From: Geobacteraceae bacterium
GTDB taxonomy: Bacteria > Desulfobacterota > Desulfuromonadia > Desulfuromonadales > Desulfuromonadaceae
Length of the DNA: 10,715 nucleotides
NCBI GenBank assembly: GCA_020201305.1
Contig: JAIVHC010000014.1
Location: 1-10,715, forward strand
Direction of reading: 5' to 3'
The position numbers and the translations under genes were made by a program. Numbering within the stretch: position 1 is the first letter of the stretch; every line of letters begins with the position of its first letter. The notes below the pieces were generated by a model that was not told the DNA's origin, made no database searches, and saw nothing but the letters and a program-made list of their open reading frames with translations. Below are positions 1 through 7,011 of this stretch, one piece after another.

Positions 1-132
1 ATTCAGGGTCATGTGTTTTTCCATATTTGCGCGCAGGGCATTACTTGCGAGCAGACGTGGAATGATGGCCTCGTCTGCATGCTTGGGTGTTTTCTGATCC
101 GGTGTTTCAGAGGGCTTTGCTGCTGGTTTCAT
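1..132 (-). CDS. Unrecognised protein, N-terminal 44 residues only
   Basis: An open frame begins at ATG 132-130 and runs off the left edge, so only 44 codons are visible. The start is supported by a strong purine-rich ribosome site (GAGGCGAGG) a few bases upstream on the minus strand. The visible protein begins MKPAAKPSETPDQKTPKHAD and then becomes more helical (AIIPRLLASNALRANMEKH). The first 20 residues are rich in Lys, Pro, Thr and Asp and look like a flexible hydrophilic leader; there is no signal peptide or membrane segment. I do not recognise the family. It is transcribed divergently from the cytochrome gene across a 363-base spacer. Confidence 0.55.
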   Translation of the reverse strand, partial: MKPAAKPSETPDQKTPKHADEAIIPRLLASNALRANMEKHMTLN

Positions 133-179
133 GATCCTCGCCTCTTTGAATATTTATGCTGGAGTATTAATCATTAAAG

Positions 180-191
180 CACCCACGGGTG
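180..191. promoter_or_regulatory. Short dyad CACCC-AC-GGGTG
   Basis: A perfect 5-base inverted repeat with a 2-base centre lies about 48 bases upstream of the left-edge gene's start codon, where an operator could sit. It may equally be chance in a region with several small dyads. No regulator family is assigned. Confidence 0.2.
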
Positions 192-297
192 AGCGAAATA
201 ACCCGGTTAAATGGCGCTCTGGGGCTAATGCCACACCGGTTGGTCATTTCTAAGGTTATTTAATTGCAAATTATCATATTATAAAAATTAGAATAAA

Positions 298-306
298 TTA
301 TCCACA
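298..306 (+). promoter_or_regulatory. DnaA-box-like nonamer TTATCCACA
   Basis: The sequence matches the consensus DnaA box TTATNCACA exactly and sits at the edge of an AT-rich tract (about 261-300). A weaker relative, TTTCCCACA, follows at 312-320 in the same orientation. One or two boxes do not make an origin; a DnaA-responsive promoter or chance are the simpler readings. Confidence 0.3.
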
Positions 307-483
307 AGCTATTTCCCACACTTACCTATATTTCTTTTTTCCCGCACATATTCATGCTTAGCTTGTTGTTATATGGTACAGGCTGTGCAAACAACCATTG
401 AGTCAGTCGTGCCATTCTAGCAGAAGTTTGCATGCAGGCACGCATTTGTTTTGTGTTGAATTGTATTTCATGGATAAGCTTGT

Positions 484-490
484 GAGGGGG
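484..490 (+). promoter_or_regulatory. Ribosome binding site of the cytochrome gene
   Basis: GAGGGGG lies 5 bases before ATG 496. The next in-frame ATG, at 520, has no comparable purine tract upstream, so this site fixes the start at 496. Confidence 0.65.
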
Positions 491-495
491 AACAA

Positions 496-1617
496 ATGGG
501 GCCACTCTTGAAATGTGTAATGAAGGTTAAGCGCGTAAGCGTGGGACAGATTCTGTTTTTGCTGCTTTTTGCTACATGCGGCCATGCAATGGTGAGTGGC
601 CCCTGTTCCAATTGCCATACCATGCACAATAGTCAGAATGCCGAGGTTGTAAGTGACTCCGGTCCGAACGCGGCACTGCTGACTAATGACTGTGTTGGAT
701 GCCATTCCTCAAGTGCACACAGCACATATTACGAAATGGATGGAACCAAGGTACCAGTGGTTCTTTTTACCGGATCTGAGCCTACCGAGTATCTCGCCGG
801 GGGGAATTTCTACTGGGTAAAGAATGACCTAGGTAACGATCATACCAAGGGGCATAATGTTTTTTGGAATGAACCTGACCAATTTCTTGATAAGGCACCC
901 GGAAAGCCAAAATCTACATGTGGCACTAATTCATGTCATGCTGATCTATCAGGTGTGTATGGGAATAATTTTAAAGGGGGGTGCGAAGGCTGTCATCTCG
1001 ACGTGGCGCATCACGCCAATGATCATCCCAATGGGGAGCCGGGCGCGGTTAACGGTGGAGAGCAAGGGTGGTATCGTTTTCTAAGTGGGCACTACGAAAC
1101 GGGGGTTATGGGTTATGAAGACGGTACCTGGGAAGCCGGACTTCATGACGGTACCAGCCATGTCGGGGAAACAAATCACAATGAATATCTGGGCTATGTA
1201 GATGACGATGGCAACAGCTGGGGGTTTGCAAGTGGTGTTGGTGGGTTGGGAAATACCACAACCGCATTTTGCACCGGGTGTCATGGTTTGTTTCATACCG
1301 AGCAGAAAGATGCCAACGCCATGTGGGTGCGTCATCCGTCTGATGCGGTGATTCCGAGCGGAGGGGAATATGCAGACATAGGCGACTACGATCCTCTTTC
1401 TCCCGTGGCACGCCCAGGACCTACTGTCCCTACCGAGTCCAGTGCTACGGTAACCGCCGGGACTGATATGGTTATGTGCCTCTCCTGTCACAGGCCACAT
1501 GGCAGCCCCTATCCGGATATGTTGCGCTGGGATTACTCAAGGCAGATCAGCGGAGGGGGTGATAATGCTGATGAAGGCGTAGGGTGTTTCTACTGTCACA
1601 CTTCCAAGGACGATTAG
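496..1617 (+). CDS. Secreted seven-haem c-type cytochrome (doubled-CXXCH / cytochrome c3-like)
   Basis: The 373-residue protein is predicted to be exported and to carry covalently bound haems for periplasmic or outer-surface electron transfer. Residues 1-31 form a signal peptide: basic residues KVKR at 10-13, a hydrophobic core at about 19-27, and likely cleavage after GHA at 29-31. C28 lies nearby, but its context (FATC) is a poor lipobox. Canonical CXXCH sites start at C37, C66, C163, C259, C328 and C364. A seventh site at 142-148 reads CGTNSCH, the CX4CH spacing known from some tetrahaem c3-type cytochromes. Many spare His residues could be distal ligands. The 90-residue stretch without a haem motif between sites 4 and 5 is rich in Gly, Asn and Asp. 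The gene stands alone, with no porin or quinol oxidase partner, and has its own terminator. The exact redox partner cannot be read from the sequence. Confidence 0.9.
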   Translation: MGPLLKCVMKVKRVSVGQILFLLLFATCGHAMVSGPCSNCHTMHNSQNAEVVSDSGPNAALLTNDCVGCHSSSAHSTYYEMDGTKVPVVLFTGSEPTEYLAGGNFYWVKNDLGNDHTKGHNVFWNEPDQFLDKAPGKPKSTCGTNSCHADLSGVYGNNFKGGCEGCHLDVAHHANDHPNGEPGAVNGGEQGWYRFLSGHYETGVMGYEDGTWEAGLHDGTSHVGETNHNEYLGYVDDDGNSWGFASGVGGLGNTTTAFCTGCHGLFHTEQKDANAMWVRHPSDAVIPSGGEYADIGDYDPLSPVARPGPTVPTESSATVTAGTDMVMCLSCHRPHGSPYPDMLRWDYSRQISGGGDNADEGVGCFYCHTSKDD

Positions 1618-1696
1618 AGGGGAGGCTTAAATAGTTTCACCTGCTGTCTTTTGCACTTGTCGCATACTGTAATGATGTTTGCTGTTTTATGTGCTC

Positions 1697-1730
1697 CCCC
1701 GCTATCACTCTGGTAGTGGGGTATTTTTTG
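1697..1730 (+). terminator. Rho-independent terminator of the cytochrome gene
   Basis: CCCCGCTA at 1697-1704 pairs with TAGTGGGG at 1714-1721 (one G-T wobble) around a 9-base loop, and is followed by TATTTTTTG. It lies about 80 bases past the cytochrome stop and points towards the convergent helicase gene. Confidence 0.75.
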
Positions 1731-1755
1731 CAATTTTCTCGGGAGCGTAATCGTG

Positions 1756-1781
1756 AAAATCACCCCCCCTGCGGCCGGTGA
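1756..1781 (-). terminator. Weak candidate terminator of the helicase gene
   Basis: Read on the minus strand, TCACC and GGTGA arms (1777-1781 and 1760-1764) enclose a G/C-rich loop and are followed by TTTT. The stem is short and the T run brief. A TTTTTTAAAAAA tract closer to the helicase stop has no GC stem. Confidence 0.2.
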
Positions 1782-1834
1782 CAGAATTTATAGATATTTG
1801 TTTTTTAAAAAAGAATTTCCGGAGTAGGCTGAAA

Positions 1835-3592
1835 TTATTTTTTATACTTATCCTTCTTGTCCCATTTCTTTCCACCGCCCTTGTACTCCCCCTTTTTTTC
1901 GGGCCTGGGCTTTCCTTTTGCGGGTGAAAACTCTTCCTTTGCGCCTTTGTTGCTAGGCGCTGTTGCGGGCTTGAGGCCGATGTGGTTGTGGCGTATCTGC
2001 AGCTTTTTCAGCTTTTCGAGGGCGCGCGCAGGCAGATTGCTCGAGAGTTCGATGTAGCTGCTCTGGGCCTCGATCTTGATGCGCCCGATGGAGCGGATAG
2101 GCAACTGTGCTTCGTTGGTAAATGCTCCTACAATGTCACGCGGAGTGATTTGCTGCTCGCGCCCGACACTGATGCGGTATCCATTCATGGCAGCACCGCC
2201 TGCTCCTCCTTTTGGTTCACTGAAGCGTTCCTTCCCACCGGGGCGCGTCTTAGGACGCGGACTGGGCGGATCAAGGGACTTCAGTTTGGGATGCAGGGGG
2301 TTGTGCTGTTGCAACTGCCACGCCAGAGCCGCAGCCAGATCTTCCATCTCAATATTGTCCCGTGTGGCCATCTCATCCACCATGGCGCGCATGCTCCCCA
2401 GATCCTGAGTGGTGAGGGTTTTATGCAGCGAGGCGATAAAGGCGTTGATACGGCACGTGCTGATCTGTTTTTCATCCGGTACGGGCATCAGGGTAATCTG
2501 CTGTTTGGTGGCCTGCTCGATGCCACGTAACAGACGGCGTTCGTTCGGGGAGACAAATAAGATAGCTCTGCCGGTGCGTCCGGCACGTCCGGTACGCCCG
2601 ATGCGATGGATATACGCTTCGGTGTCAAAGGGAATATCAAAGTTGAACACGTGGCTGATCCGTTCAACATCCAGGCCGCGAGCGGCTACGTCAGTGGCTA
2701 CTACAATATCTATATGCCCCTGTTTGAGGCGCAGGACGCACTGTTCCCGCATCTGCTGGCTCAGATCCCCGTTGAGGGCGGCAGCCTTGAAGCCGGCGCG
2801 TTCCAATTGTGCGGCAATTTCGGTAGTGGCATCTTTGGTGCGCACAAACACCATGGCGGCGTTAATATCTTCTACTTCGAGTAGACGTTTTAACGCTTCG
2901 ATCTTCTGCCCGCCGTGCAGCAATAGGTGAAATTGCTCAATCTGATCCAGGGTTGTGGTAGGGCTGGATATCTGCACATGCTTGGCATCGCCGAGATAGG
3001 TGCTGGCCACGCGCCGGATCTGGGGCGGCATGGTGGCGGAGAACAGCGCGCGCTGACACCCGGATGGTGCTTCGCTCAGGATTGTTTCTACATCATCGAT
3101 AAAGCCCATGCGCAGCATTTCATCTGCTTCATCCAACACTATCGCTTCGATGGAGCTAAGATCGAGACTGCCGCGCTTGATATGATCTATCAGGCGTCCG
3201 GGAGTGCCTACAACTACATCCACGCCGGAACTTAAGCGTTTGAGCTGCGGTCCTATGGGGCTGCCGCCATACACGGAGAGAATGTTACATTTCAACTTGC
3301 GTGCAAAGCTCTCCATCGCCTGCGCCACCTGGATCGCCAGCTCTCGCGTCGGGGTGAGTACCAGAACCTGGGGGCGCCGATCTTTGCGGGGCTGAAGGCG
3401 CTGAAGTACTGGCACGGCATAGGCTGCGGTTTTACCCGTACCTGTCTGTGCAGTGCCAAGGATGTTATGCCCTTCAAGAAGCAGGGGAATGCTTTGTTCC
3501 TGAATCGCTGAAGGGTGTTGATATTCGAGATCGTATAGGGCGGCCAATAGTTCCGGGGCAATGCCCAGAGCACTGAATTCGGGGGAGAACAT
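1835..3592 (-). CDS. deaD: DEAD-box ATP-dependent RNA helicase, DeaD/CsdA type
   Basis: This 585-residue enzyme should unwind structured RNA using ATP; relatives act in ribosome assembly and mRNA turnover, especially in the cold. The core motifs appear in order: Q motif region 6-36, Walker A AQTGTGKT 48-55, PTRELA 81-86, TPGR 130-133, DEAD 154-157, SAT 185-187, motif IV VFVRT 248-252, ATDVAARGLD 299-308 and HRIGRTGRAG 329-338. Residues about 470-543 match a DbpA-type RNA-binding RRM, the domain that marks the DeaD/CsdA and DbpA group. The last 40 residues are a Lys/Gly-rich, probably disordered tail that likely adds nonspecific RNA affinity. ATG 3592 is preceded by AAGG 11 bases upstream, a rather distant ribosome site. 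The length is close to CsdA (about 630). The family is certain; deaD rather than another DbpA-domain paralogue is inferred. Confidence 0.92.
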   Translation of the reverse strand: MFSPEFSALGIAPELLAALYDLEYQHPSAIQEQSIPLLLEGHNILGTAQTGTGKTAAYAVPVLQRLQPRKDRRPQVLVLTPTRELAIQVAQAMESFARKLKCNILSVYGGSPIGPQLKRLSSGVDVVVGTPGRLIDHIKRGSLDLSSIEAIVLDEADEMLRMGFIDDVETILSEAPSGCQRALFSATMPPQIRRVASTYLGDAKHVQISSPTTTLDQIEQFHLLLHGGQKIEALKRLLEVEDINAAMVFVRTKDATTEIAAQLERAGFKAAALNGDLSQQMREQCVLRLKQGHIDIVVATDVAARGLDVERISHVFNFDIPFDTEAYIHRIGRTGRAGRTGRAILFVSPNERRLLRGIEQATKQQITLMPVPDEKQISTCRINAFIASLHKTLTTQDLGSMRAMVDEMATRDNIEMEDLAAALAWQLQQHNPLHPKLKSLDPPSPRPKTRPGGKERFSEPKGGAGGAAMNGYRISVGREQQITPRDIVGAFTNEAQLPIRSIGRIKIEAQSSYIELSSNLPARALEKLKKLQIRHNHIGLKPATAPSNKGAKEEFSPAKGKPRPEKKGEYKGGGKKWDKKDKYKK

Positions 3593-3769
3593 GTTTGCAT
3601 GAACCTTGTTGCTTAGAGGTGAGCCGGACGTACCAGAGACGGGGGTGCGGCAGATATAGAGCTCTGAATTATGCCTGTATTGCGAGAGAAAAGCCAGGGT
3701 TATTTTAATGCGCAGGGTGGAATAAATGTAGAGGTAGGGGTGTATGGCAATACGCCCGGGTCTTTTCTG
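3593..3769. promoter_or_regulatory. Spacer between deaminase stop and helicase start
   Basis: This 177-base region must end the fumC-deaminase transcript and start the helicase transcript, all on the minus strand. Just past the deaminase stop, GGGTGTAT at 3738-3745 and ATACGCCC at 3750-3757 form an 8-base stem with one mismatch and a 4-base loop, but no T run follows on the minus strand. On the minus strand CATAAT at 3673-3668 is one base from the sigma-70 -10 consensus, with no good -35. If it is used, the helicase mRNA has a leader of about 70 bases. Long leaders are known for cold-shock helicase genes, but nothing here proves that. Confidence 0.3.
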
Positions 3770-4372
3770 TCAGCCATTATAGATCTTGCCGTTGCTGTTC
3801 AGGTATTCCTTCAGCAGAGCTGTGGCTTCAATCCGGCACACATCACACTGCACCGCTATACTGCGCTGCTCCAGCTTTTCCGTCCAGCGTTCAGGTTTAT
3901 CTCCCTCGTCAAATCCGATGGCGCGGGCATCGGCATCGCGCGCGCCGCACACCAGGCGCTTGATCCCCGCCCAGGGAATGGCGCCCAGACACATGGCGCA
4001 GGGCTCGGTAGAGGTGACGAGTTCGTATCCTTTGGGCGATTCCTCCCCAGGCTCTGGGGCTAGGGTGTAGCTGCCCAGCTGCTGCTGTGCCAGCATAATC
4101 GCACATATCTCCGCATGGAGTACGGAACAGTTGCTCGCCATTACCCGATTTACACCCGCAGCAACGAGGGTGCCGTGATCAAGGGAGAAGACGGCTGCGG
4201 CGAAGGGCCCGCCACCATCCTCTATATTATACCGTCCCAGTTCCAGCACCCATTCCATTTTCTCTTCATCGCCTAAAAATTTTCGCCTGCCTGTATCTGC
4301 GGTTAGCTGCTGCACCCATGCCGGCAGAGTGAAGCAGAAATCTGCCGTCATTGGGAGCGGATTATTTTCCAT
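3770..4372 (-). CDS. Cytidine-deaminase-fold nucleoside/guanine deaminase
   Basis: The 200-residue protein is a zinc-dependent deaminase that probably removes an amino group from a purine base or nucleoside (guanine-deaminase-like) in the cytoplasm. The zinc site is explicit: HAE at 86-88 (H86 as ligand, E88 as proton shuttle) and PCAMC at 124-128 (C125 and C128 as ligands). GPFAAAVF at 55-62 and CLGAIPWAGI at 128-137 also fit the family. It has about 40 extra N-terminal residues compared with minimal TadA-like proteins. The frame stays open upstream to 4573, but that stretch lies inside fumC. ATG 4372 has GGAGGA 5 bases upstream and gives a normal family length. It overlaps the fumC stop by 11 bases, so translation is probably coupled. 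Substrate choice is not readable; TadA is less likely because the tRNA-binding features are not evident. Confidence 0.85.
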   Translation of the reverse strand: MENNPLPMTADFCFTLPAWVQQLTADTGRRKFLGDEEKMEWVLELGRYNIEDGGGPFAAAVFSLDHGTLVAAGVNRVMASNCSVLHAEICAIMLAQQQLGSYTLAPEPGEESPKGYELVTSTEPCAMCLGAIPWAGIKRLVCGARDADARAIGFDEGDKPERWTEKLEQRSIAVQCDVCRIEATALLKEYLNSNGKIYNG

Positions 4373-5759
4373 CCTGCTCCTCCGGGGCGAGCATATGCGC
4401 CGGATCGAGGAGGCGATCGAGGGTTGCAGCATCAACTCCATCGCGCAGGGCGAGCTCACGCAGGGTCGCGCCGCTCTGATGTGCTTCTTTGGCGAGGCGC
4501 GCGGCGCGGTCGTAGCCGATTTCCGGCACGAGTGCAGTAACCAGGGCAAGACTCTGTTCGAGCAGGTGAGCACAGCGCTCTTTATCCGCTTCGAGACCGT
4601 TGAGACATTTGTGGGTGAAGGCCTCCACCCCGTTATTCAAAAGGTCGATGCTCTGGAGGGTGTTGTACGCCATCACTGGCATCATTACGTTGAGTTCGAA
4701 ATTGCCGCTCAGACCGCATACATTTACTGTGGTGTCGTTGCCCTGTACCTGGGCACATACCTGCATAAGAGATTCCGCCATCACCGGATTGATCTTCCCC
4801 GGCATGATAGAGCTGCCCGGTTGAACGGCGGGAAGGGTCAGCTCCCCGATGCCACAGCGTGGCCCGCTGGCGAGGAAACGGATATCGTTGGCAATCTTGA
4901 AGAGTGACACGCTGCAGTTTTTCAGCGCCGCGCTCAGATACACCACCGCATCCTTGCTGCTCTGGGCCTCGAAATGGTTGGCTGCTTCACGCATAGGGAG
5001 TCCGGTTTCGGCTGCTATCGCTTCGATGGTGCGGGCGGCGAATTGCGAATGGGTGTTGAGCCCGGTCCCCACCGCAGTGCCACCTAGAGGAAGTTCCTGC
5101 AGTCCTGCAGCGGCATGTTCCAGACGCTCAAGGGCGAGTTCCACCTGACGCGCATAGCCCGAGAGCACCTGCCCCACGCTAACCGGGGTGGCATCCTGAA
5201 GATGAGTGCGCCCGATCTTGATTACATCCTTGAATTCATCCGCTTTGGTGCGCAGACTGGCGTGAAGCGTTTTCAATGTTGGAAGCAGGGTTGCGTGTAG
5301 TTGTTCCGCACATGCAATGTGGATAGCACTGGGGAACACATCGTTGCTCGACTGCCCCATATTGACGTGGTCGTTGGGATGGATGCGCTCTTCCCTTTTG
5401 TTGCCGCGTATCTGGGTAGCGCGGAAGGCGATAACCTCGTTGGCGTTCATATTGCTGCTGGTGCCGGAGCCGGTCTGGAAAATATCCACCGGAAACTCGG
5501 CGTCGAGATCGCCGCGTACAACTTCCGTCGCCGCATCCTGGATCGCCTTCGCCACGTCGTCTTCGAGAAGCCCCAGGGCGCAGTTGCTTGCGGCGGCGTG
5601 TTTTTTGATAAGTCCCAGGGCGCGCAACATGGGGCGGGGGAGGCGGATGCCGGAGATGGGGAAGTTGTCAATGGCTCTGGCGGTCTGGGCACCGTAGAAG
5701 GCCGTGGCGGGGACTTCCATCTCCCCCAGAGAATCGGTTTCAGTGCGGGTTTTGCTCAT
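4362..5759 (-). CDS. fumC: Fumarate hydratase, class II
   Basis: This 465-residue enzyme interconverts fumarate and L-malate in the citric acid cycle; class II fumarases are iron-independent homotetramers. The three conserved regions of the fumarase/aspartase superfamily are present: SGTSSNMN at 98-105, GRTHLQDATP at 183-192 (H186 is the equivalent of the catalytic His), and GSSIMPGKIN at 315-324 (S317 corresponds to the mobile-loop catalytic Ser). HPNDHVNMGQSSND at 127-140 is also typical. The length matches E. coli FumC (467), and the match favours fumarase over aspartase or argininosuccinate lyase. The start ATG 5759 has AAGGA 8 bases upstream. The gene heads an operon with the deaminase, whose start lies inside the last codons of fumC. 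The link between the two may be only co-transcription, since no shared metabolite is obvious. Confidence 0.95.
   Translation of the reverse strand: MSKTRTETDSLGEMEVPATAFYGAQTARAIDNFPISGIRLPRPMLRALGLIKKHAAASNCALGLLEDDVAKAIQDAATEVVRGDLDAEFPVDIFQTGSGTSSNMNANEVIAFRATQIRGNKREERIHPNDHVNMGQSSNDVFPSAIHIACAEQLHATLLPTLKTLHASLRTKADEFKDVIKIGRTHLQDATPVSVGQVLSGYARQVELALERLEHAAAGLQELPLGGTAVGTGLNTHSQFAARTIEAIAAETGLPMREAANHFEAQSSKDAVVYLSAALKNCSVSLFKIANDIRFLASGPRCGIGELTLPAVQPGSSIMPGKINPVMAESLMQVCAQVQGNDTTVNVCGLSGNFELNVMMPVMAYNTLQSIDLLNNGVEAFTHKCLNGLEADKERCAHLLEQSLALVTALVPEIGYDRAARLAKEAHQSGATLRELALRDGVDAATLDRLLDPAHMLAPEEQDGK
4378..4383 (-). promoter_or_regulatory. Ribosome binding site of the deaminase, inside fumC
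   Basis: GGAGGA read on the minus strand lies 5 bases before ATG 4372, within the last codons of fumC. It decides the deaminase start against the longer open frame and suggests translational coupling. Confidence 0.65.
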
Positions 5760-5966
5760 GGCGTTAATCCTTATGTTGAGTTTTTAAGTGAAACTGAAAA
5801 TATGTAAGTGTGGCCTTAACTTATCCGGAAGCCAGTATGCTAAATTAACATTTTTCTCTTGCGTATCTATCTAGAATAACGTGATTTTTGTTGCAATTTA
5901 ACTCGACTGTTTTGCTGTTTCCATTTCAGAGCTGTTATTTGATTTCATTTGGGCTAAAGTAGGTAT
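5760..5966. promoter_or_regulatory. Divergent promoter region, fumC and EamA permease
   Basis: This 207-base AT-rich spacer lies between two divergent starts and should hold both promoters. On the minus strand TTGCAA followed 17 bases later by TAGATA is a weak sigma-70-like candidate for fumC. The EamA start at 5967 has only a modest AGTAGG-like ribosome site. I see no clear operator dyad or riboswitch. Confidence 0.4.
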
Positions 5967-6836
5967 ATGGAAAACCTAGCTCTTTTGTTCATTCTCTGTT
6001 CCGCTCTGATGCACGCGTTGTGGAATCTGCTCGTCAAACAGAGTCGCGATAAAACAGTATTCATCTGGTGGATGTTCTTCAACTCCTGGATGCTGATGAC
6101 TCTGGTGGTTCTGGTCCGTGCTGAAGCACTTCCCCTGACGCTGGAACTAATGTGGATCAGTGCCGCTGCTGCGGTCTGCTTTGTATTATACCACTGGCTG
6201 GGGGGGTATGCCTACCGCGTCGGTGATCTCTCCGTCACCTATCCTCTGGCACAGACTTCAATGGTGTATGTGCCTGTGTGGGGCGTACTTTTGCTCGGTG
6301 AGCAGCTTAATGTGGCGGGAATTATCGGCATTGCCCTGATTGTGGTGGGGGCCTATGGGATTCAGATGCGGCGTTTAAGCTGGCACGATGTTCTCTATCC
6401 CCTTACATGCCTGCAGGATCGCTCGGTGCGCGCGGCGCTGCTTGCAGGGTTTATATACTCCATTGGTGCAGTGCTGGATAAGAGCGGAGTCAGTGCCTAT
6501 CCGGCGTTTGACTTTACCTATGTGCTCGTATTTTTCATGCTCCTGTTTATGACCCTGAACCTGTTGCGTCCCTGCTATCGGGGGCGGGTAATCGCCGAGG
6601 CGCGGCATCATCCCTGGCTGGTGGTCATTTCCGGACCTGTGATCATGGCTTCATTTCTAAGCTTTCGCCTCGGTTTAAGTCTCGCGCCGGTCAGTTATGC
6701 GGTGCCGGTGCGCCAGGTCAGTCTCCTCATCGGGGTTGCTATCGGCCTGTTGTTTCTCGGCGAAACCTGCGGGCGCATCCGTCTCGGGTTTGCCGCTCTG
6801 ATCCTTGCCGGAGTTTTCTGTATCTGGCACGGGTAA
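5967..6836 (+). CDS. EamA/DMT-superfamily inner-membrane permease
   Basis: The 289-residue protein is almost entirely hydrophobic, with ten likely membrane segments at about 4-22, 31-51, 62-82, 91-111, 115-132, 155-173, 183-201, 216-236, 244-264 and 270-288. It shows the two-fold EamA repeat: each half has a Pro-containing segment (SVTYPLAQTS 89-98; PVSYAVPVRQ 241-250) ending in a Leu-Gly-Glu signature (LLGEQL 109-114; FLGETC 263-268). Members export or import metabolites such as amino acids, nucleotides or sugars; the substrate cannot be inferred here. A His/Trp pair in the first segment (ALMHALWN) is common in the family. The TAA stop lies at the first bases of repeat copy 1, but the protein ends at the natural end of segment 10, so it looks intact. 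It converges on the SDR gene. Confidence 0.88.
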   Translation: MENLALLFILCSALMHALWNLLVKQSRDKTVFIWWMFFNSWMLMTLVVLVRAEALPLTLELMWISAAAAVCFVLYHWLGGYAYRVGDLSVTYPLAQTSMVYVPVWGVLLLGEQLNVAGIIGIALIVVGAYGIQMRRLSWHDVLYPLTCLQDRSVRAALLAGFIYSIGAVLDKSGVSAYPAFDFTYVLVFFMLLFMTLNLLRPCYRGRVIAEARHHPWLVVISGPVIMASFLSFRLGLSLAPVSYAVPVRQVSLLIGVAIGLLFLGETCGRIRLGFAALILAGVFCIWHG

Positions 6837-6989
6837 AAACTCACCAACTTCTGCGTTACTGTAATTATCTCGCTGCTTAGACGTACGTATGAGACGTTGC
6901 ATGCAACGTCTCTACAGGGGCAATCACGCGCATTACATTTGGCGCTTTTTGCTTAGCCATCTAATTTTGTGCTTTCTGCGAAAGCATCA
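6834..6989. repeat. Dispersed hairpin repeat, copy 1 (left end missing)
   Basis: Aligned with copy 2 in the same orientation, 6835-6889 matches 8005-8059 at 49 of 55 positions and 6922-6989 matches 8080-8147 at 65 of 68, the last 44 being identical. Between these arms copy 1 has 32 bases (6890-6921) where copy 2 has 20. The first ~12 bases of the element (TGATGGCGTCGC in copy 2) are absent, and copy 1 starts at the stop codon of the EamA gene. Its right end keeps the 17-base terminal repeat and a small perfect hairpin, GCTTTC-TGC-GAAAGC at 6971-6985. It occupies most of the 175-base space between two convergent genes and might act as a bidirectional terminator. Confidence 0.85.
6891..6912. 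repeat. Perfect 22-base palindrome nested in repeat copy 1
   Basis: The half-site GAGACGTTGCA is followed directly by its exact reverse complement. Allowing one extra T at 6890, the dyad extends outward to GTA and TAC (6887-6915). It lies exactly where copy 2 has its apical segment, so it replaces half of the hairpin tip. The sequence resembles short intergenic palindromes I recall from other bacterial phyla, including cyanobacteria; that resemblance is from memory. Confidence 0.8.
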
Positions 6990-7011
6990 TAATTTATGCT
7001 GTCAGTTTATC

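Larger units (their letters stand above)
133..495. promoter_or_regulatory. AT-rich divergent intergenic region
   Basis: This 363-base spacer lies between the left-edge gene (minus) and the cytochrome gene (plus) and should carry both promoters. It is very AT-rich around 250-300, with a run of A/T tracts leading into a TTATCCACA nonamer. Small dyads are present: CACCCACGGGTG at 180-191 and AACCCGGTT at 200-208. I could not find a convincing -35/-10 pair for either gene, and no convincing small ORF. An antisense frame reaching into 403-495 looks like a shadow of the cytochrome gene. Confidence 0.45.

Noticed and set aside
250..330. Chromosomal or plasmid replication origin
   Set aside because: Only one perfect and one poor DnaA box, no repeats of an iteron kind, and no replication genes in the window.
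403..705. Open frame of 100 codons on the minus strand over the cytochrome start
   Set aside because: It is antisense to the signal peptide and first haem sites, has no ribosome site or family resemblance, and is explained as a shadow of the real gene.
1081..1500. Antisense frames of 101 and 139 codons inside the cytochrome gene
   Set aside because: Composition mirrors the plus-strand gene, which has seven haem motifs; no independent support.
1982..2530. Plus-strand frame of 182 codons and neighbours inside the helicase gene
   Set aside because: They lie opposite a helicase with every motif intact and have no recognisable domain.
4373..4573. N-terminal extension of the deaminase to an upstream ATG at 4573
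   Set aside because: The extra 67 residues (MLTCSNRVLPWLLHSC...) are out-of-frame fumC sequence without conserved features; ATG 4372 has a strong ribosome site.
5301..5807. Plus-strand frame of 168 codons opposite the fumC start
   Set aside because: Gly/Ala/Val-rich antisense shadow of a GC-rich gene; it also runs into the fumC promoter side without a start signal.
6375..6902. Minus-strand frames of 75-78 codons opposite the EamA gene
   Set aside because: Hydrophilic antisense reading of a membrane protein gene; one crosses into the repeat. No support.
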